This document shows, in pieces, positions 17,197-26,756 of a stretch of DNA of 64,000 nt. The translations under genes and the position numbers were made by a program. Each line of letters starts with the position of its first letter. Position 1 is the first letter of the stretch. The notes beneath the pieces are model-generated. The model was not told where the DNA came from. It ran no database searches and saw only the letters and a program-made list of their open reading frames with translations. The stretch covers positions 248,001-312,000 of the forward strand of contig NZ_FXAK01000001.1 of assembly GCF_900177515.1 (NCBI RefSeq), written 5' to 3'. This DNA comes from Azospirillum oryzae (lineage in GTDB: Bacteria > Pseudomonadota > Alphaproteobacteria > Azospirillales > Azospirillaceae).

Positions 17197-17402
17197 TCCG
17201 TCAATGAACCCGTCGGCGGCATCGGGCCGCGCTTGTTCGTTGTACGGCGGTGGCGGCGAACTCCTGCGCCCTTCGACAGTACGCGCAATACAGAGGGGGC
17301 ACGGAAAGGCTGCGGGCTTTGTGAGCGAAATAGACCGTTTCGGTTCCGGTATAAGTTGGGCAGGATCGAGACAGGATTTTGCCCGAACAAGAGGAACAGG
17401 CA

Positions 17403-18578
17403 ATGGACGGGATGGCGACGGGGATGGACAGGCTGACGGCGGACATGACGGAATGGCGGCGCGATCTGCACGCCCATCCGGAAACCGCCTTCGAGGAACA
17501 GCGGACCAGCGACTTCGTGGCGGAAAAGCTCGCCTCCTTCGGGCTGGAGGTTCACCGCGGCCTCGCCAAGACCGGGGTGGTCGGAATCCTGCGCAACGGC
17601 GAGGGGCCCATGGTCGGCTTCCGCGCCGACATGGATGCGCTGCACATCCACGAGGAAACCAACCTGCCCCACAGCTCGCGCAATCCGGGGCGCATGCATG
17701 CCTGCGGGCATGACGGCCATACGGCGATGCTGCTGGGCGCGGCCCGCCACCTGACCGAGAATCCCAACCTGTTCCAGGGCACCATCGTCTTTATCTTTCA
17801 GCCGGCCGAGGAAAATGAAGGCGGCGGACGCGTGATGGTGGAGGAAGGGCTGTTCGACCGTTTCCCGGTGGAGAAGGTCTTCGGCATGCACAATTGGCCG
17901 GGGCTGGAGGTCGGCCGCATCGCGCTGCGCCCCGGCCCGCTGATGGCCGCCTACGACATCTTCGAACTGACCCTGACCGGCCGGGGCACCCACGCCGGCA
18001 TGCCGCATATGGGAACGGACACGATCATGGTCGGCAGCCAGATCATCGGCGCCTGGCAGACCATCGCCAGCCGCAGCGTCCATCCCATCGATTCGGCAGT
18101 GGTCAGCGTCACCCAGTTCCACGCCGGCGATACGTGGAATGTGCTGCCGGCCACGGCCGTTCTCCGCGGCACGGTGCGGACCTTCCGTCCGGAGGTGCAG
18201 GATCTGGTCCAGCGCCGCATGGGCGAGGTCGCAACCGCCATTGCCGGCGGCTTCGGCGTCGAGGCCAGCCTGCGCTATGAACGGCGCTATCCCCCGACCA
18301 CCAACAGCGTCAAGGAAACGGAACTGGCGCGGCAAGCGGCGGCGCGCGTCGTCGGAGAAGACGCCCTCGATCTGGATCCGATGCCCAGCATGGGAGCGGA
18401 GGATTTCTCCTTCATGCTGCAGAAGCGGCCGGGCTGCTACATCTGGGTCGGCGCGGGTCCGTCGGACCAGGGGCGCAACCTGCACAGCCCGCATTACGAC
18501 TTCAACGACGCGGTGCTGCCGATCGGCGCCAGCTATTGGGTGCGGTTGGCCGAGACCGTCCTGCCGAAGGCCGGGTGA
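17403..18578 (+). CDS. M20-family amidohydrolase (hippurate hydrolase/IAA-amino-acid hydrolase type)
   Basis: A 391-residue metallopeptidase-family amidohydrolase. The metal-binding motifs are clear: GFRADMDALHI, MHACGHDGHTA, FQPAEENEGGG and the late ....MGAEDFSFM segment. A lid domain (LTGRGTHAGMPHMGTDTI) interrupts it, as in M20D enzymes. These hydrolyse N-acyl or N-carbamoyl amino acids. It sits upstream of an FAD oxidoreductase, an ATC-hydrolase-family gene and a Liv importer, so an imported N-substituted amino acid is a sensible substrate. The start at 17403 has GAGGAACAGG upstream. Confidence 0.9.
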   Translation: MDGMATGMDRLTADMTEWRRDLHAHPETAFEEQRTSDFVAEKLASFGLEVHRGLAKTGVVGILRNGEGPMVGFRADMDALHIHEETNLPHSSRNPGRMHACGHDGHTAMLLGAARHLTENPNLFQGTIVFIFQPAEENEGGGRVMVEEGLFDRFPVEKVFGMHNWPGLEVGRIALRPGPLMAAYDIFELTLTGRGTHAGMPHMGTDTIMVGSQIIGAWQTIASRSVHPIDSAVVSVTQFHAGDTWNVLPATAVLRGTVRTFRPEVQDLVQRRMGEVATAIAGGFGVEASLRYERRYPPTTNSVKETELARQAAARVVGEDALDLDPMPSMGAEDFSFMLQKRPGCYIWVGAGPSDQGRNLHSPHYDFNDAVLPIGASYWVRLAETVLPKAG

Positions 18579-18590
18579 CCTGCCGCTTGT

Positions 18591-18661
18591 GCAATTCCCA
18601 GGGATTTCCCAGCGGCACACTAGGCGTAACAATGTTTTCGCTAGAAAATCTTGGGAATTGC
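18591..18661. promoter_or_regulatory. long inverted repeat between amidohydrolase and oxidoreductase genes
   Basis: GCAATTCCCA and TGGGAATTGC are perfect 10-bp inverted arms 51 bases apart. Inside the right half, TTTTCGCTAGAAAA forms a second small palindrome. The stretch is locally AT-rich. It could be a cruciform, a terminator-like fold or an operator, and it lies about 100 bases before the next gene. Confidence 0.5.
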
Positions 18662-18758
18662 GCACGTGTGTCTTTTGACCCATAGTTTGACTGGAGACGG
18701 CCGGGCCTGACTGAAGTGATCGGGCCGGACCGATTTGGCCGAGCGGGGGCAGGCGAAA

Positions 18759-20078
18759 GTGGCAGACCAGGCGCAGGACATTCCAGGCCGGGGCGGAATT
18801 TGGCGACGCCCGGACTCGCTATGGGAGGCCACCGCCCCGCCTCCGCCGGAGCTGCCGGTGTTGCAGGGCAACGTGCAGGCCGATGTGCTGGTGATCGGCG
18901 GCGGCTTCACCGGCCTGTCGGCCGCCCTGCACGCGGCGGAGGCCGGCAAGCACGCGGTGGTGCTGGAAGCCTCCGAACTCGGCCGCGGCGCTTCGGGACG
19001 CAACAACGGGCAGGTCATCCCGACGCTGACCCGGCCCGACCCCGCCGACCTCGTCGCCCGTTTCGGCGGCGAGGCCGGCGAACGCTTCGTCGGCCTGATC
19101 CGCGACAGCGCCTCCACCCTGTTCGATCTGGTGCGCCGCCTCGGCATCGATTGCGCGGCGGAGCAGACCGGCTGGGTTCAGCCGGTGCATTCGCCGGGCC
19201 GCATCAAGATCGCCGAGCGCCGGGCCGCCCAATGGGGCCAGTACGGCGCCGACGTGGAGTTGCTGGACCGCGCCGCGGTTTCCGCCCTTCTCGGCACCGA
19301 TGCCTATTACGGCGGCTGGATGAACCGGGCCGGCGGGCACATCAACCCGCTGGCGCTGGTGCGCGGGCTTGCCGCCAAAGCCGTCGAGGCCGGGTCGGCG
19401 GTCTACATCAACTCCCCCGCCCTGTCGGTGGAACGGCGCGGCGACATGTGGGTCGTCCGCACGCCACAGGGAATGGTCACCGCCGACGCGCTGGTGCTGG
19501 GCACCAACGGCTATGCCGCCGCCGTCTTTCCGGAGATCCGGACGGAGGTCGTGCCGGTGCTGTCCTGGCAGATGGCGACCGCGCCGTTGGGCGACAATGT
19601 CCGAAAGACCATCCTGCCGGGCCGTCAGGCGATGTCTGACACCCATGGCGACCTGCGATTCATGCGCTACACCGCCGACAACCGGCTGGTGACCGGCGGC
19701 GCGCTGCTGATCCCGGTGAACGGGGCGGAACGGCTGAAGCACATTGTCGGCGACCGTCTGGCCGGGATGTTCCCGGCCCTACAAGGCGTCTCCTTCGATT
19801 ATGTGTGGAACGGCCGCATCGCGATGACCACCGACTACTTTCCCCGCGTCCACCGGCTGGGGCCGAACGGCTTCGGCTGGGCCGGGTGCAACGGGCGCGG
19901 CGTGGCGCTGTCGATCTCGCTTGGCCGGGAACTCGCGCGGGCAGCGATCGGCCAGGATCCGAAGGACCTCGCCCTGCCCTTCACCCCGCCGACACCACTG
20001 CCCTTCAATGCCCTGCTGCAACGCGTCGGGCCGTTGAAAATCCTGCAGTACCGTTGGAACGACGCCCGCGAAATTTAA
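18759..20078 (+). CDS. FAD-dependent amine/amino-acid oxidoreductase (DadA/PuuB-like)
   Basis: A 439-residue flavoprotein. The dinucleotide-binding GGGFTGLSAALHAAEAG and the GRGASGRNNGQVIPTL segment are typical of DAO-family gamma-glutamylputrescine or D-amino-acid oxidases. The C-terminal GFGWAGCNGRGVALSISLGREL closes the FAD site. There is no ATG near the N-terminus: GTG at 18759 (with GGGGGCAGG upstream) is preferred, and TTG at 18735 is the alternative. It lies 17 bases before the first ATC-hydrolase-family gene, so it is probably part of the same uptake and catabolic operon. Confidence 0.85.
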   Translation: MADQAQDIPGRGGIWRRPDSLWEATAPPPPELPVLQGNVQADVLVIGGGFTGLSAALHAAEAGKHAVVLEASELGRGASGRNNGQVIPTLTRPDPADLVARFGGEAGERFVGLIRDSASTLFDLVRRLGIDCAAEQTGWVQPVHSPGRIKIAERRAAQWGQYGADVELLDRAAVSALLGTDAYYGGWMNRAGGHINPLALVRGLAAKAVEAGSAVYINSPALSVERRGDMWVVRTPQGMVTADALVLGTNGYAAAVFPEIRTEVVPVLSWQMATAPLGDNVRKTILPGRQAMSDTHGDLRFMRYTADNRLVTGGALLIPVNGAERLKHIVGDRLAGMFPALQGVSFDYVWNGRIAMTTDYFPRVHRLGPNGFGWAGCNGRGVALSISLGRELARAAIGQDPKDLALPFTPPTPLPFNALLQRVGPLKILQYRWNDAREI

Positions 20079-20095
20079 TCAAGGAGACGGCCGGC

Positions 20096-20593
20096 ATGTC
20101 GGATACCCCCGATTACCCCACCCTTCTGCGCAATGCCTATGCGATGCGCGCGGCGTCCTACGCCCACATGTTCGACGTGCTGCGCGAGCGGTTCGGCACC
20201 GAAACGGCGCTGGAGGTCGGGCAGGAGGCCACCCGCCGTCTCGGCGAGGCGATGGGCGTGAAATATGCCGGCCATGGTCCTGACGATCTGACCGGCCTTT
20301 GCCATGCCTTCCTCGACGGCATCCCCAACCGTGACAGCATGTTCGCGCCGGAGATCAAGCGGTGCGACGGCGAGGCGCTGGAAATCCACTTCCACCGTTG
20401 TCCGCTGAAGGAGGCTTGGCAGGCCCAGGGCCGCTCCGACACCGACCTGGAGCTACTGTGCAAGATGGCCGGCGCCATCGACGGCGGGCTGTTCGAAGCG
20501 GCCGGCTTCGTCTTCAAGGGCGAAACCTGGAAGCCGGGCGACGAGGGCTGCTGCCGGCTGAAGGTCCTGCCGGGCGCCAAACCGGCCGAATAA
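20096..20593 (+). CDS. ATC-hydrolase-family protein, paralogue A
   Basis: A 165-residue protein resembling the L-2-amino-thiazoline-4-carboxylate hydrolase family, which opens the thiazoline ring to give a carbamoyl-cysteine. Visible are the CHAFLDG, HFHRCPLKEAW, LCKMAGAIDGGLF and late CCRLKVLP segments, whose Cys/Asp positions follow the family layout. It is clearly divergent from paralogue B at 25300. AAGGAGACGG precedes the start. It lies between the flavoprotein and the Liv binding-protein gene. The family name covers many proteins of unknown substrate, so the exact reaction is uncertain. Confidence 0.72.
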   Translation: MSDTPDYPTLLRNAYAMRAASYAHMFDVLRERFGTETALEVGQEATRRLGEAMGVKYAGHGPDDLTGLCHAFLDGIPNRDSMFAPEIKRCDGEALEIHFHRCPLKEAWQAQGRSDTDLELLCKMAGAIDGGLFEAAGFVFKGETWKPGDEGCCRLKVLPGAKPAE

Positions 20594-20647
20594 GTCCACG
20601 CGCTGCGAAGCATAAGAAGCCAAACAGAAGAAGAGGGTGTCCCCGCC

Positions 20648-21757
20648 ATGAAACTCCGCCTCCTCACGCTCACGACGCTTGCCGTTGCCGGGATCGCCGG
20701 TTCGGCCTTCGCCGCCGACACCGTCAAGCTCGGCTATCAGCTGCCGCTGACCGGCGACACCGCGCAGTACGGCCAGGATTTCCGCAAGGCCGCCGAGATC
20801 GCGCTGACCGAGTTCAACGCCGCCGGCAAGCCGTTCAAGGTCGAGATCGTCTTCGAGGACAGCCGGTCCGACGCCAAGGAGGGAACCAACATCGCCCGCA
20901 AGTTCGTCGACGACAAGGAGATCGTCGGTGTTCTGGGCGACTTCACCTCGGGCGTGTCGATGGCCGCGGCGCAGGTCTACAAGGAGGCCGGCATGCCTCA
21001 GTTGTCGCAGACCGCCTCGCACCCCGACTACACCAAGATCTCCAAGTACCAGTTCCGCAACATCGCCACCCAGGCGCAGGAAGGCCCCTACAACGCCAAA
21101 TGGATGGCGTCCAAGGGCCTGAAGACCGTCGCGGTGATCGCCGAGCAGACCGATTGGGGCCAGTCGGTGGTCAGCGGCTTTTCCGACGCGGTGAAGGCCG
21201 ACGGCGGCAAAGTCGTTTTTTCGGAGTTCTTCAACCGCGGCCTGAAGGATTACCGCTCGCTGATCAGCAAGCTGGAGCGTGCGAAGCCCGATGCGATCTA
21301 CACCGGCTTCTTCTATGAGGACGGGGCGCAGTTCCTGAAGCAGCTGCACCAGCTCGGCGTCAAGACGCCGGTCTATTCGACCTCGGCGGCCTACAGCCCG
21401 AAGCTGATCGAACTGGCCGGCGAGGCGGCGGAGGGCATGCACCTGACCTCCAACTTCCTGCCGACCGACCCGTCGCCGAACGTCCAGCATTTCGTCGAGG
21501 AATGGAAGAAGCGCTCGGATGGCGCCGTCCCCGGCCAGTTCCCGGCCCAGGCCTATGACGCGGTGCGCATCATGCTGGCGGCGGTGGAAAAGGCCCAGCC
21601 CAACCCGACGCGCGAGAAGGTGCGCGACGCGCTGGCCCAGACCAAGGACTTCCCCGGCGTGACCGGCAAGACCAGCTTCAGCGCCGACCGCGAGGCGGAA
21701 AAGGAACTGGTGAAGGTCGAGGTCAAGGGCGGCGCCTTCGTTCCCGTCAAAGACTGA
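20648..21757 (+). CDS. Liv-type ABC transporter periplasmic binding protein
   Basis: A 369-residue protein with a Sec signal peptide (cut after AFA, about residue 22) followed by KLGYQLPLTGDTAQYGQDF, the standard opening of the branched-chain amino acid/amide binding-protein family. The DFTSGVSMAAAQVY and QTASHPDYTKIS segments form the ligand cleft. It starts a five-gene importer. Ligands of this family range from Leu/Ile/Val to urea, amides and aromatic compounds; the flanking hydrolases argue for an amide or heterocyclic amino acid. Confidence 0.9.
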   Translation: MKLRLLTLTTLAVAGIAGSAFAADTVKLGYQLPLTGDTAQYGQDFRKAAEIALTEFNAAGKPFKVEIVFEDSRSDAKEGTNIARKFVDDKEIVGVLGDFTSGVSMAAAQVYKEAGMPQLSQTASHPDYTKISKYQFRNIATQAQEGPYNAKWMASKGLKTVAVIAEQTDWGQSVVSGFSDAVKADGGKVVFSEFFNRGLKDYRSLISKLERAKPDAIYTGFFYEDGAQFLKQLHQLGVKTPVYSTSAAYSPKLIELAGEAAEGMHLTSNFLPTDPSPNVQHFVEEWKKRSDGAVPGQFPAQAYDAVRIMLAAVEKAQPNPTREKVRDALAQTKDFPGVTGKTSFSADREAEKELVKVEVKGGAFVPVKD

Positions 21758-21819
21758 GGCCCCCGGCACCCGATCTCCAGCGCCCCGATCTCCGCCCATT
21801 CCCCAGCGACAGAGCCCGC

Positions 21820-22734
21820 ATGTTCGATCCCTATTATCTCCAGCAGCTCGCCATCGGCCTGTCGCTGGGCATGACCTATGCGCTGATGGCGATCGGCTTC
21901 ACGCTGATCTTCGGCGTGCTGAACGTCGTCAACTTCGCCCATGGCGAGATCTACACGCTGGGCGCCTTCGCCGGCCTCGTGCTGATCTCCGCCACCGCGC
22001 CGCCCATCGTGGCGGTGATCCTGGGCGCGCTGGCGATCGGGGCGCTGGCCGGCTTCTCGCTGGAGCGGCTGGCCTTCAAGCCGTTCCGCCGCTTCACCGA
22101 CGAGGCGTCGCTGAAGTCGCGGGCGATGCGGGAATCGACGCTGCTCTCCTCGCTGGCGGTGTCCATCGTGGTGCGCGAGGCGCTGGAGATCGTCTTCGGA
22201 TCGCAGATGCGCTCTATCCCCTTCGAGTATCTGATCAACACGCCGGTGCGGGTCGGCCCGGTGATCCTGGTGACCGGCGACTTCATCATCTTCGGCGTCG
22301 CAGCCGCCATGCTGATCGGCCTGCAGTATCTGCTGACGCGCACCCGCGTCGGGCTGGCGATCCGCGCGGTGTCCAACAACCCGCTGGGCGCTAAATATGT
22401 GGGCATCGACACCGACCGCACCATCATCACCACCTTCGTCGTCGGGTCGATGATGGGGGCGGCGGCCGGCATCCTGATGGGGCTCTATTACGGCGCGGTC
22501 TTCCCCGCCATGGGCTTCACCCCCGGCATCAAGGCCTTCGTCGCCATGGTGATGGGCGGCCTGTCCTCCATCCCCGGCGCGGTGATCTGCGCGCTGATCC
22601 TCGGCATTTCGGAAAGCATGGCGACGACCTTCGTCTCGTCGGGCTGGTCAGACATGGTCGCCTACGGCTTCCTGATCCTGACCCTGATCTTCTTCCCCAA
22701 CGGCTTGTTCGGAGCGCGCCGTGAACGCGTTTGA
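21820..22734 (+). CDS. Liv-type ABC transporter permease (LivH-like)
   Basis: A 304-residue inner-membrane permease with about eight hydrophobic helices. LGMTYALMAIGFTLIFGVLN and VVNFAHGEIYTLGAF are the hallmark LivH opening, and the EAA-like cytoplasmic loop follows RVGLAIRAVSNNPLGAKYVG. It overlaps the LivM-like gene by 14 bases, which indicates coupled translation. Confidence 0.92.
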   Translation: MFDPYYLQQLAIGLSLGMTYALMAIGFTLIFGVLNVVNFAHGEIYTLGAFAGLVLISATAPPIVAVILGALAIGALAGFSLERLAFKPFRRFTDEASLKSRAMRESTLLSSLAVSIVVREALEIVFGSQMRSIPFEYLINTPVRVGPVILVTGDFIIFGVAAAMLIGLQYLLTRTRVGLAIRAVSNNPLGAKYVGIDTDRTIITTFVVGSMMGAAAGILMGLYYGAVFPAMGFTPGIKAFVAMVMGGLSSIPGAVICALILGISESMATTFVSSGWSDMVAYGFLILTLIFFPNGLFGARRERV

Positions 22735-23773
22735 GACTGTCGCGCCCGCCGGTCACGCCGGTCGCCGCCGGGGCTGGCTGGTTCCTGCGCTGATCCTGCT
22801 GCTGGTCTTCGCGGCACTGCCCGCCCTGCTGGCCGGCTTCGACCGCGGCTATTTCTACCAGATCGCCAATCTGGCGCTGATCTTCGTCCTGCTGTCGGCC
22901 TCCATGCATCTGGTGACGGGGGTGGCCGGCCTGCTGCATCTGGGACATGCCGCCTTCTACGGCGTCGGCGCCTACACGGCGGCGCTGCTGACCTCCAAGC
23001 TGGGGCTGGGCTTCACCGTCACGCTGCCGCTGTCCGGTCTGGTGGCGGCGCTGGTCGCCTTCCTGGTGGCGCTGCCGACCATGCGACTGGTCAGCATCTA
23101 TTTCGCCGTGGCGACGCTGGCCATCGGGCAGATGCTGTATCTGGTCATGCTGAACTGGGTGGATTTCACCAAAGGTCCCAACGGCATCATCGTCACCAGA
23201 GGCTTCGAACTGTTCGGGTTCAGCCTGTCCGGCCGCATCGCCACCTACTACACGGTGGCGGCGGTGGTGACGCTGTCGGTCGTCGCGATCAGCCGGCTCA
23301 GCCATTCCTATTACGGCAATGCGCTGCGCTCGATCCGCGAGGATGACCAGTGCGCCGACGCCATGGGCGTGCGCACCGTGCGGTTGAAGATGGAGGCCTT
23401 CACCCTGTCGGCCTTCTTCGCCGGGGTGGCGGGCAGCCTGTGGGCGCACATGACCGGCTACATCTCGCCGGGCGACTTCAAATTCTCGGAATCGATCCTG
23501 ATCCTGGCGATGGTGGTGGTCGGCGGCCTCGGCAGCCTGCCGGGGGCGATCATCGGCGCGCTGCTGCTGATCCTGCTGCCGGAGGGCCTGCGCGGTCTTG
23601 GCGATTTCCGCAACATCATGGTCGGGCTCGTGATGTTCCTCTCCATCCTGCTGCTGCCGAAGGGGTTGCTGGGCGAGGTGTCCGCCCTGCGGCTGGTGCG
23701 CCGGCAGCTGGGTGCGGCGTGGCGCCACACCGGCGACGGTGAACGGAAGGGCGAAGGAATCGGCTGGCGATGA
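22721..23773 (+). CDS. Liv-type ABC transporter permease (LivM-like)
   Basis: A 350-residue second permease with hydrophobic helices from residue 17 on. VTGVAGLLHLGHAAFYGVGA is the LivM signature, and ALRSIREDDQCADAMGV is the ATPase-contact loop. It overlaps both neighbours, by 14 bases upstream and by the ATGA start/stop overlap with the ATPase gene downstream. Confidence 0.92.
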   Translation: MNAFETVAPAGHAGRRRGWLVPALILLLVFAALPALLAGFDRGYFYQIANLALIFVLLSASMHLVTGVAGLLHLGHAAFYGVGAYTAALLTSKLGLGFTVTLPLSGLVAALVAFLVALPTMRLVSIYFAVATLAIGQMLYLVMLNWVDFTKGPNGIIVTRGFELFGFSLSGRIATYYTVAAVVTLSVVAISRLSHSYYGNALRSIREDDQCADAMGVRTVRLKMEAFTLSAFFAGVAGSLWAHMTGYISPGDFKFSESILILAMVVVGGLGSLPGAIIGALLLILLPEGLRGLGDFRNIMVGLVMFLSILLLPKGLLGEVSALRLVRRQLGAAWRHTGDGERKGEGIGWR

Positions 23774-24536
23774 CCCATCTTCTTGAAATCCGCAACGTCA
23801 GCCGCCGTTTCGGCGGCGTGCAGGCGGTCGGCAACGTGACCGCCCATGTCGACGAGGGCGAACTGGTCGGCCTGATCGGACCGAACGGCGCCGGCAAGAC
23901 CACGCTGTTCAACCTGATTTCCGGCTTCACCCCGCTGTCCGGCGGGACCGTCGCCTTCGCCGGCAGGACCATCAGCGGCCTGAAGCCCAATCAGGTGGCG
24001 CGGCTCGGCATCAGCCGCACCTTTCAGAACCTGCGCGTCTTCCCCAACATGTCGGTCTTCGACAACGTGTCGGTCGGCGCGGTCGGCACGCTGCCGCAGG
24101 GGGCGTTCGGCGCCCTGTTCGGCCCCTTGTCCAGGGGCGGCAGAGCCCACTCCGACGAGATCAGCCGCCGCACCTGGGAGGCGCTGGAGGCGGTCGGCCT
24201 GACCCATGTCGCGGCGGAACTGGCGGCCAACCTGCCCTACGGCCAGCGCAAATATCTGGAGATCGCCCGCGCGCTCGCCATGCGGCCGCGCTTCCTGATC
24301 CTGGACGAGCCGGCTGCCGGGCTGAACGACACCGAGACGCGCGATCTGGCCGCCTTCATCAAGCGGCTGCACGGGCAGGGCCTGACGGTCATGCTGGTCG
24401 AACACGACATGGCGCTGGTGATGGGCATCTGCCAGCGCATCCTGGTGCTGGCCTCCGGCCGCAAGATCGCCGACGGCCCGCCCGACACGATCCGCAACGA
24501 CGCGGCCGTCCTCGAAGCCTATCTTGGGGTGGATGA

Positions 24537-24540
<4 letters not shown>
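23770..24540 (+). CDS. Liv-type ABC transporter ATP-binding protein (LivG-like)
   Basis: A 256-residue ATPase. Walker A is GPNGAGKTT, the Q-loop region is GISRTFQNLRVFPNM, the signature region is NLPYGQRKYLEIARAL (the variant YGQ form seen in LivG), and Walker B is LILDEPAAGL with the switch His in VEHDM. It overlaps the next gene by four bases (ATGA). Confidence 0.93.
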
Positions 24541-25247
<707 letters not shown>

Positions 25248-25299
25248 AGGCCCGCCTTTGAAGCTCATTGTGACGCCACCTGACGGAAGGAAGCCTGCC

Positions 25300-25791
25300 A
25301 TGACCCAAAGCAATGGGACCCAAACCATGGGCATCCTGGAACGCCGCCGCATCGAGGCGGAAATCCTGAAGCCGGTCTATGAGGAGATGGTCGCCCGGCT
25401 GGGCGAGGCCACGGCACAGGAGATCCTGGGCGCCGCGATCACCAAGGCGGCCCTGGCCGCCGCCCAATCCTTCGCCGCGACCGAGCCCGAAGGCACCAGC
25501 CTGAAAAGCTTCGCCGATCTTCAGCCGCTATGGACCAAGGACGACGCCCTGCGGCTGGAGGTGAAGAGGCAGGACGAAACCCATTTCGACTACAACGTCA
25601 CCCGCTGCCGCTACGCCGAGATGTACCGGGAGATGGGGCTGGGGTCGATCGGGCACCTGCTGTCCTGCAACCGGGACGCCGCCTTCTGCACCGGCTACGA
25701 CCCGCGCATCACGATGGAGCGCACGCAGACTATCATGCAGGGCGCCGACCATTGCGACTTCCGCTATCGCTTCGAACCAAAGAACGAATAG
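25300..25791 (+). CDS. ATC-hydrolase-family protein, paralogue B
   Basis: A 163-residue protein with the strong family pattern: CRYAEMYREMGLGSIGHLLSC, then NRDAAFCTGYDPRITMERTQ, then GADHCDFRYRF. The Cys, Asp and His residues in these blocks are those conserved in the L-2-amino-thiazoline-4-carboxylate hydrolase family. The start at 25300 has GGAAGGAAG upstream; a longer frame running back into livF is rejected. It ends the Liv operon, so the importer is bracketed by two members of the same enzyme family. The real substrate may be another small N,S-heterocycle or amide. Confidence 0.8.
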   Translation: MTQSNGTQTMGILERRRIEAEILKPVYEEMVARLGEATAQEILGAAITKAALAAAQSFAATEPEGTSLKSFADLQPLWTKDDALRLEVKRQDETHFDYNVTRCRYAEMYREMGLGSIGHLLSCNRDAAFCTGYDPRITMERTQTIMQGADHCDFRYRFEPKNE

Positions 25792-25824
25792 GGGCGGGCG
25801 AATAGGCGCGGCCTCGGCAACGCT

Positions 25825-26613
25825 TCAGGGCCGCCCGGGCGACAGCCTTTCCGCGCTGGCCTTCAGCGTATCGATCATCCCCTGCTGCGCCTCCTCCGTC
25901 GTGTCGGCCGGGACAACGAAGCAGATGGTGGCGATGCAGCGGCCGGCCGCATCGCGGACCGGCGCGGCGAGGCAGGTGGTGAAGCGGTCGACCAGCGCCG
26001 TGGTGCGGACATAGCCCTGGGTGCGGGCGCGGCCGATGTCCTCCAGGAACTCGTCCTCGGCGATGCGGCGGCCGTCGGGCAGGACGAAATCCTCCGGCGG
26101 GATGAAGCGCCGGATCTCGTCGGCCGCCATGTGGTCGACCAGCAGCCGGCCGGACGCCGTCCAGGGGATCGGCACCTTGATGCCGATCTCGGAGCTGATG
26201 CGGAACATGCGCCGGCCCGGTTCATTCAGCACGACCAGATATTTGTCGCCGTCCAGCGTACAGAACTGCGCCGTCTCCCCCACCGTCTCCGCGATGTGGG
26301 CGACCTCCACCCGCGCCTTGCGGATCAGGTCGACGCTGTCGAGGTAATCGCTGCCGTAATAATGCATCGCCGGCCCGAAATAGACCGTGCCGTCGCCGTC
26401 GCGCAGTTCCAGCCAGCGCGCCTCCACCAGCGTGTTGACCAGTTCGTACATGGTGGAGCGCGGGGTGCCGGTGTCGCGCGCGATGTCGGCGATGCGCGTC
26501 GGGGCGCGCCGGCTGTGCAGATGCTCCATCAGCGCGATGACGCGGTCGATGCCGCGGGCGCGGCCCGTCGACTTCTCTTCCGCCTGCTTTTCCGCCACTC
26601 CGCCGCCCTTCAT
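25825..26613 (-). CDS. IclR-family transcriptional regulator (Liv/Dpp region)
   Basis: A 262-residue regulator. The N-terminal winged helix-turn-helix runs from GIDRVIALMEHLHSRRAPTR to GTPRSTMYELVNTLVEARWL, and the C-terminal effector domain ends PVRDAAGRCIATICFVVPA. The start at 26613 is preferred (AGGGAGCG upstream). The gene faces the peptide-transporter operon, and a perfect inverted repeat lies in the shared promoter region, so it probably controls that operon. It could also affect the convergent Liv operon. The effector is unknown. Confidence 0.88.
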   Translation of the reverse strand: MKGGGVAEKQAEEKSTGRARGIDRVIALMEHLHSRRAPTRIADIARDTGTPRSTMYELVNTLVEARWLELRDGDGTVYFGPAMHYYGSDYLDSVDLIRKARVEVAHIAETVGETAQFCTLDGDKYLVVLNEPGRRMFRISSEIGIKVPIPWTASGRLLVDHMAADEIRRFIPPEDFVLPDGRRIAEDEFLEDIGRARTQGYVRTTALVDRFTTCLAAPVRDAAGRCIATICFVVPADTTEEAQQGMIDTLKASAERLSPGRP

Positions 26614-26719
26614 CTGATCCGCGCTCCCTGCTGTCCCACAACCGATTAGCACGCGGATTTTCGGCTTGCCAGTGGTCTTTGTCCGATATACCGTTTCCTT
26701 GTCTGGAATACAAGACCGA

Positions 26720-26737
26720 TGTCCGATATTTCGGACA
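26720..26737. promoter_or_regulatory. putative IclR operator (TGTCCGA-N4-TCGGACA)
   Basis: TGTCCGATATTTCGGACA is a perfect 7+7 inverted repeat around TATT, 20 bases before the binding-protein start. A half-copy, TGTCCGATAT, lies about 40 bases upstream, and an imperfect CTTGT/ACAAG inverted pair sits between. The position fits repression or activation of the Dpp-type operon by the divergent IclR protein. Confidence 0.65.
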
Positions 26738-26756
26738 AACGGTCGGGGAGGCAGAA

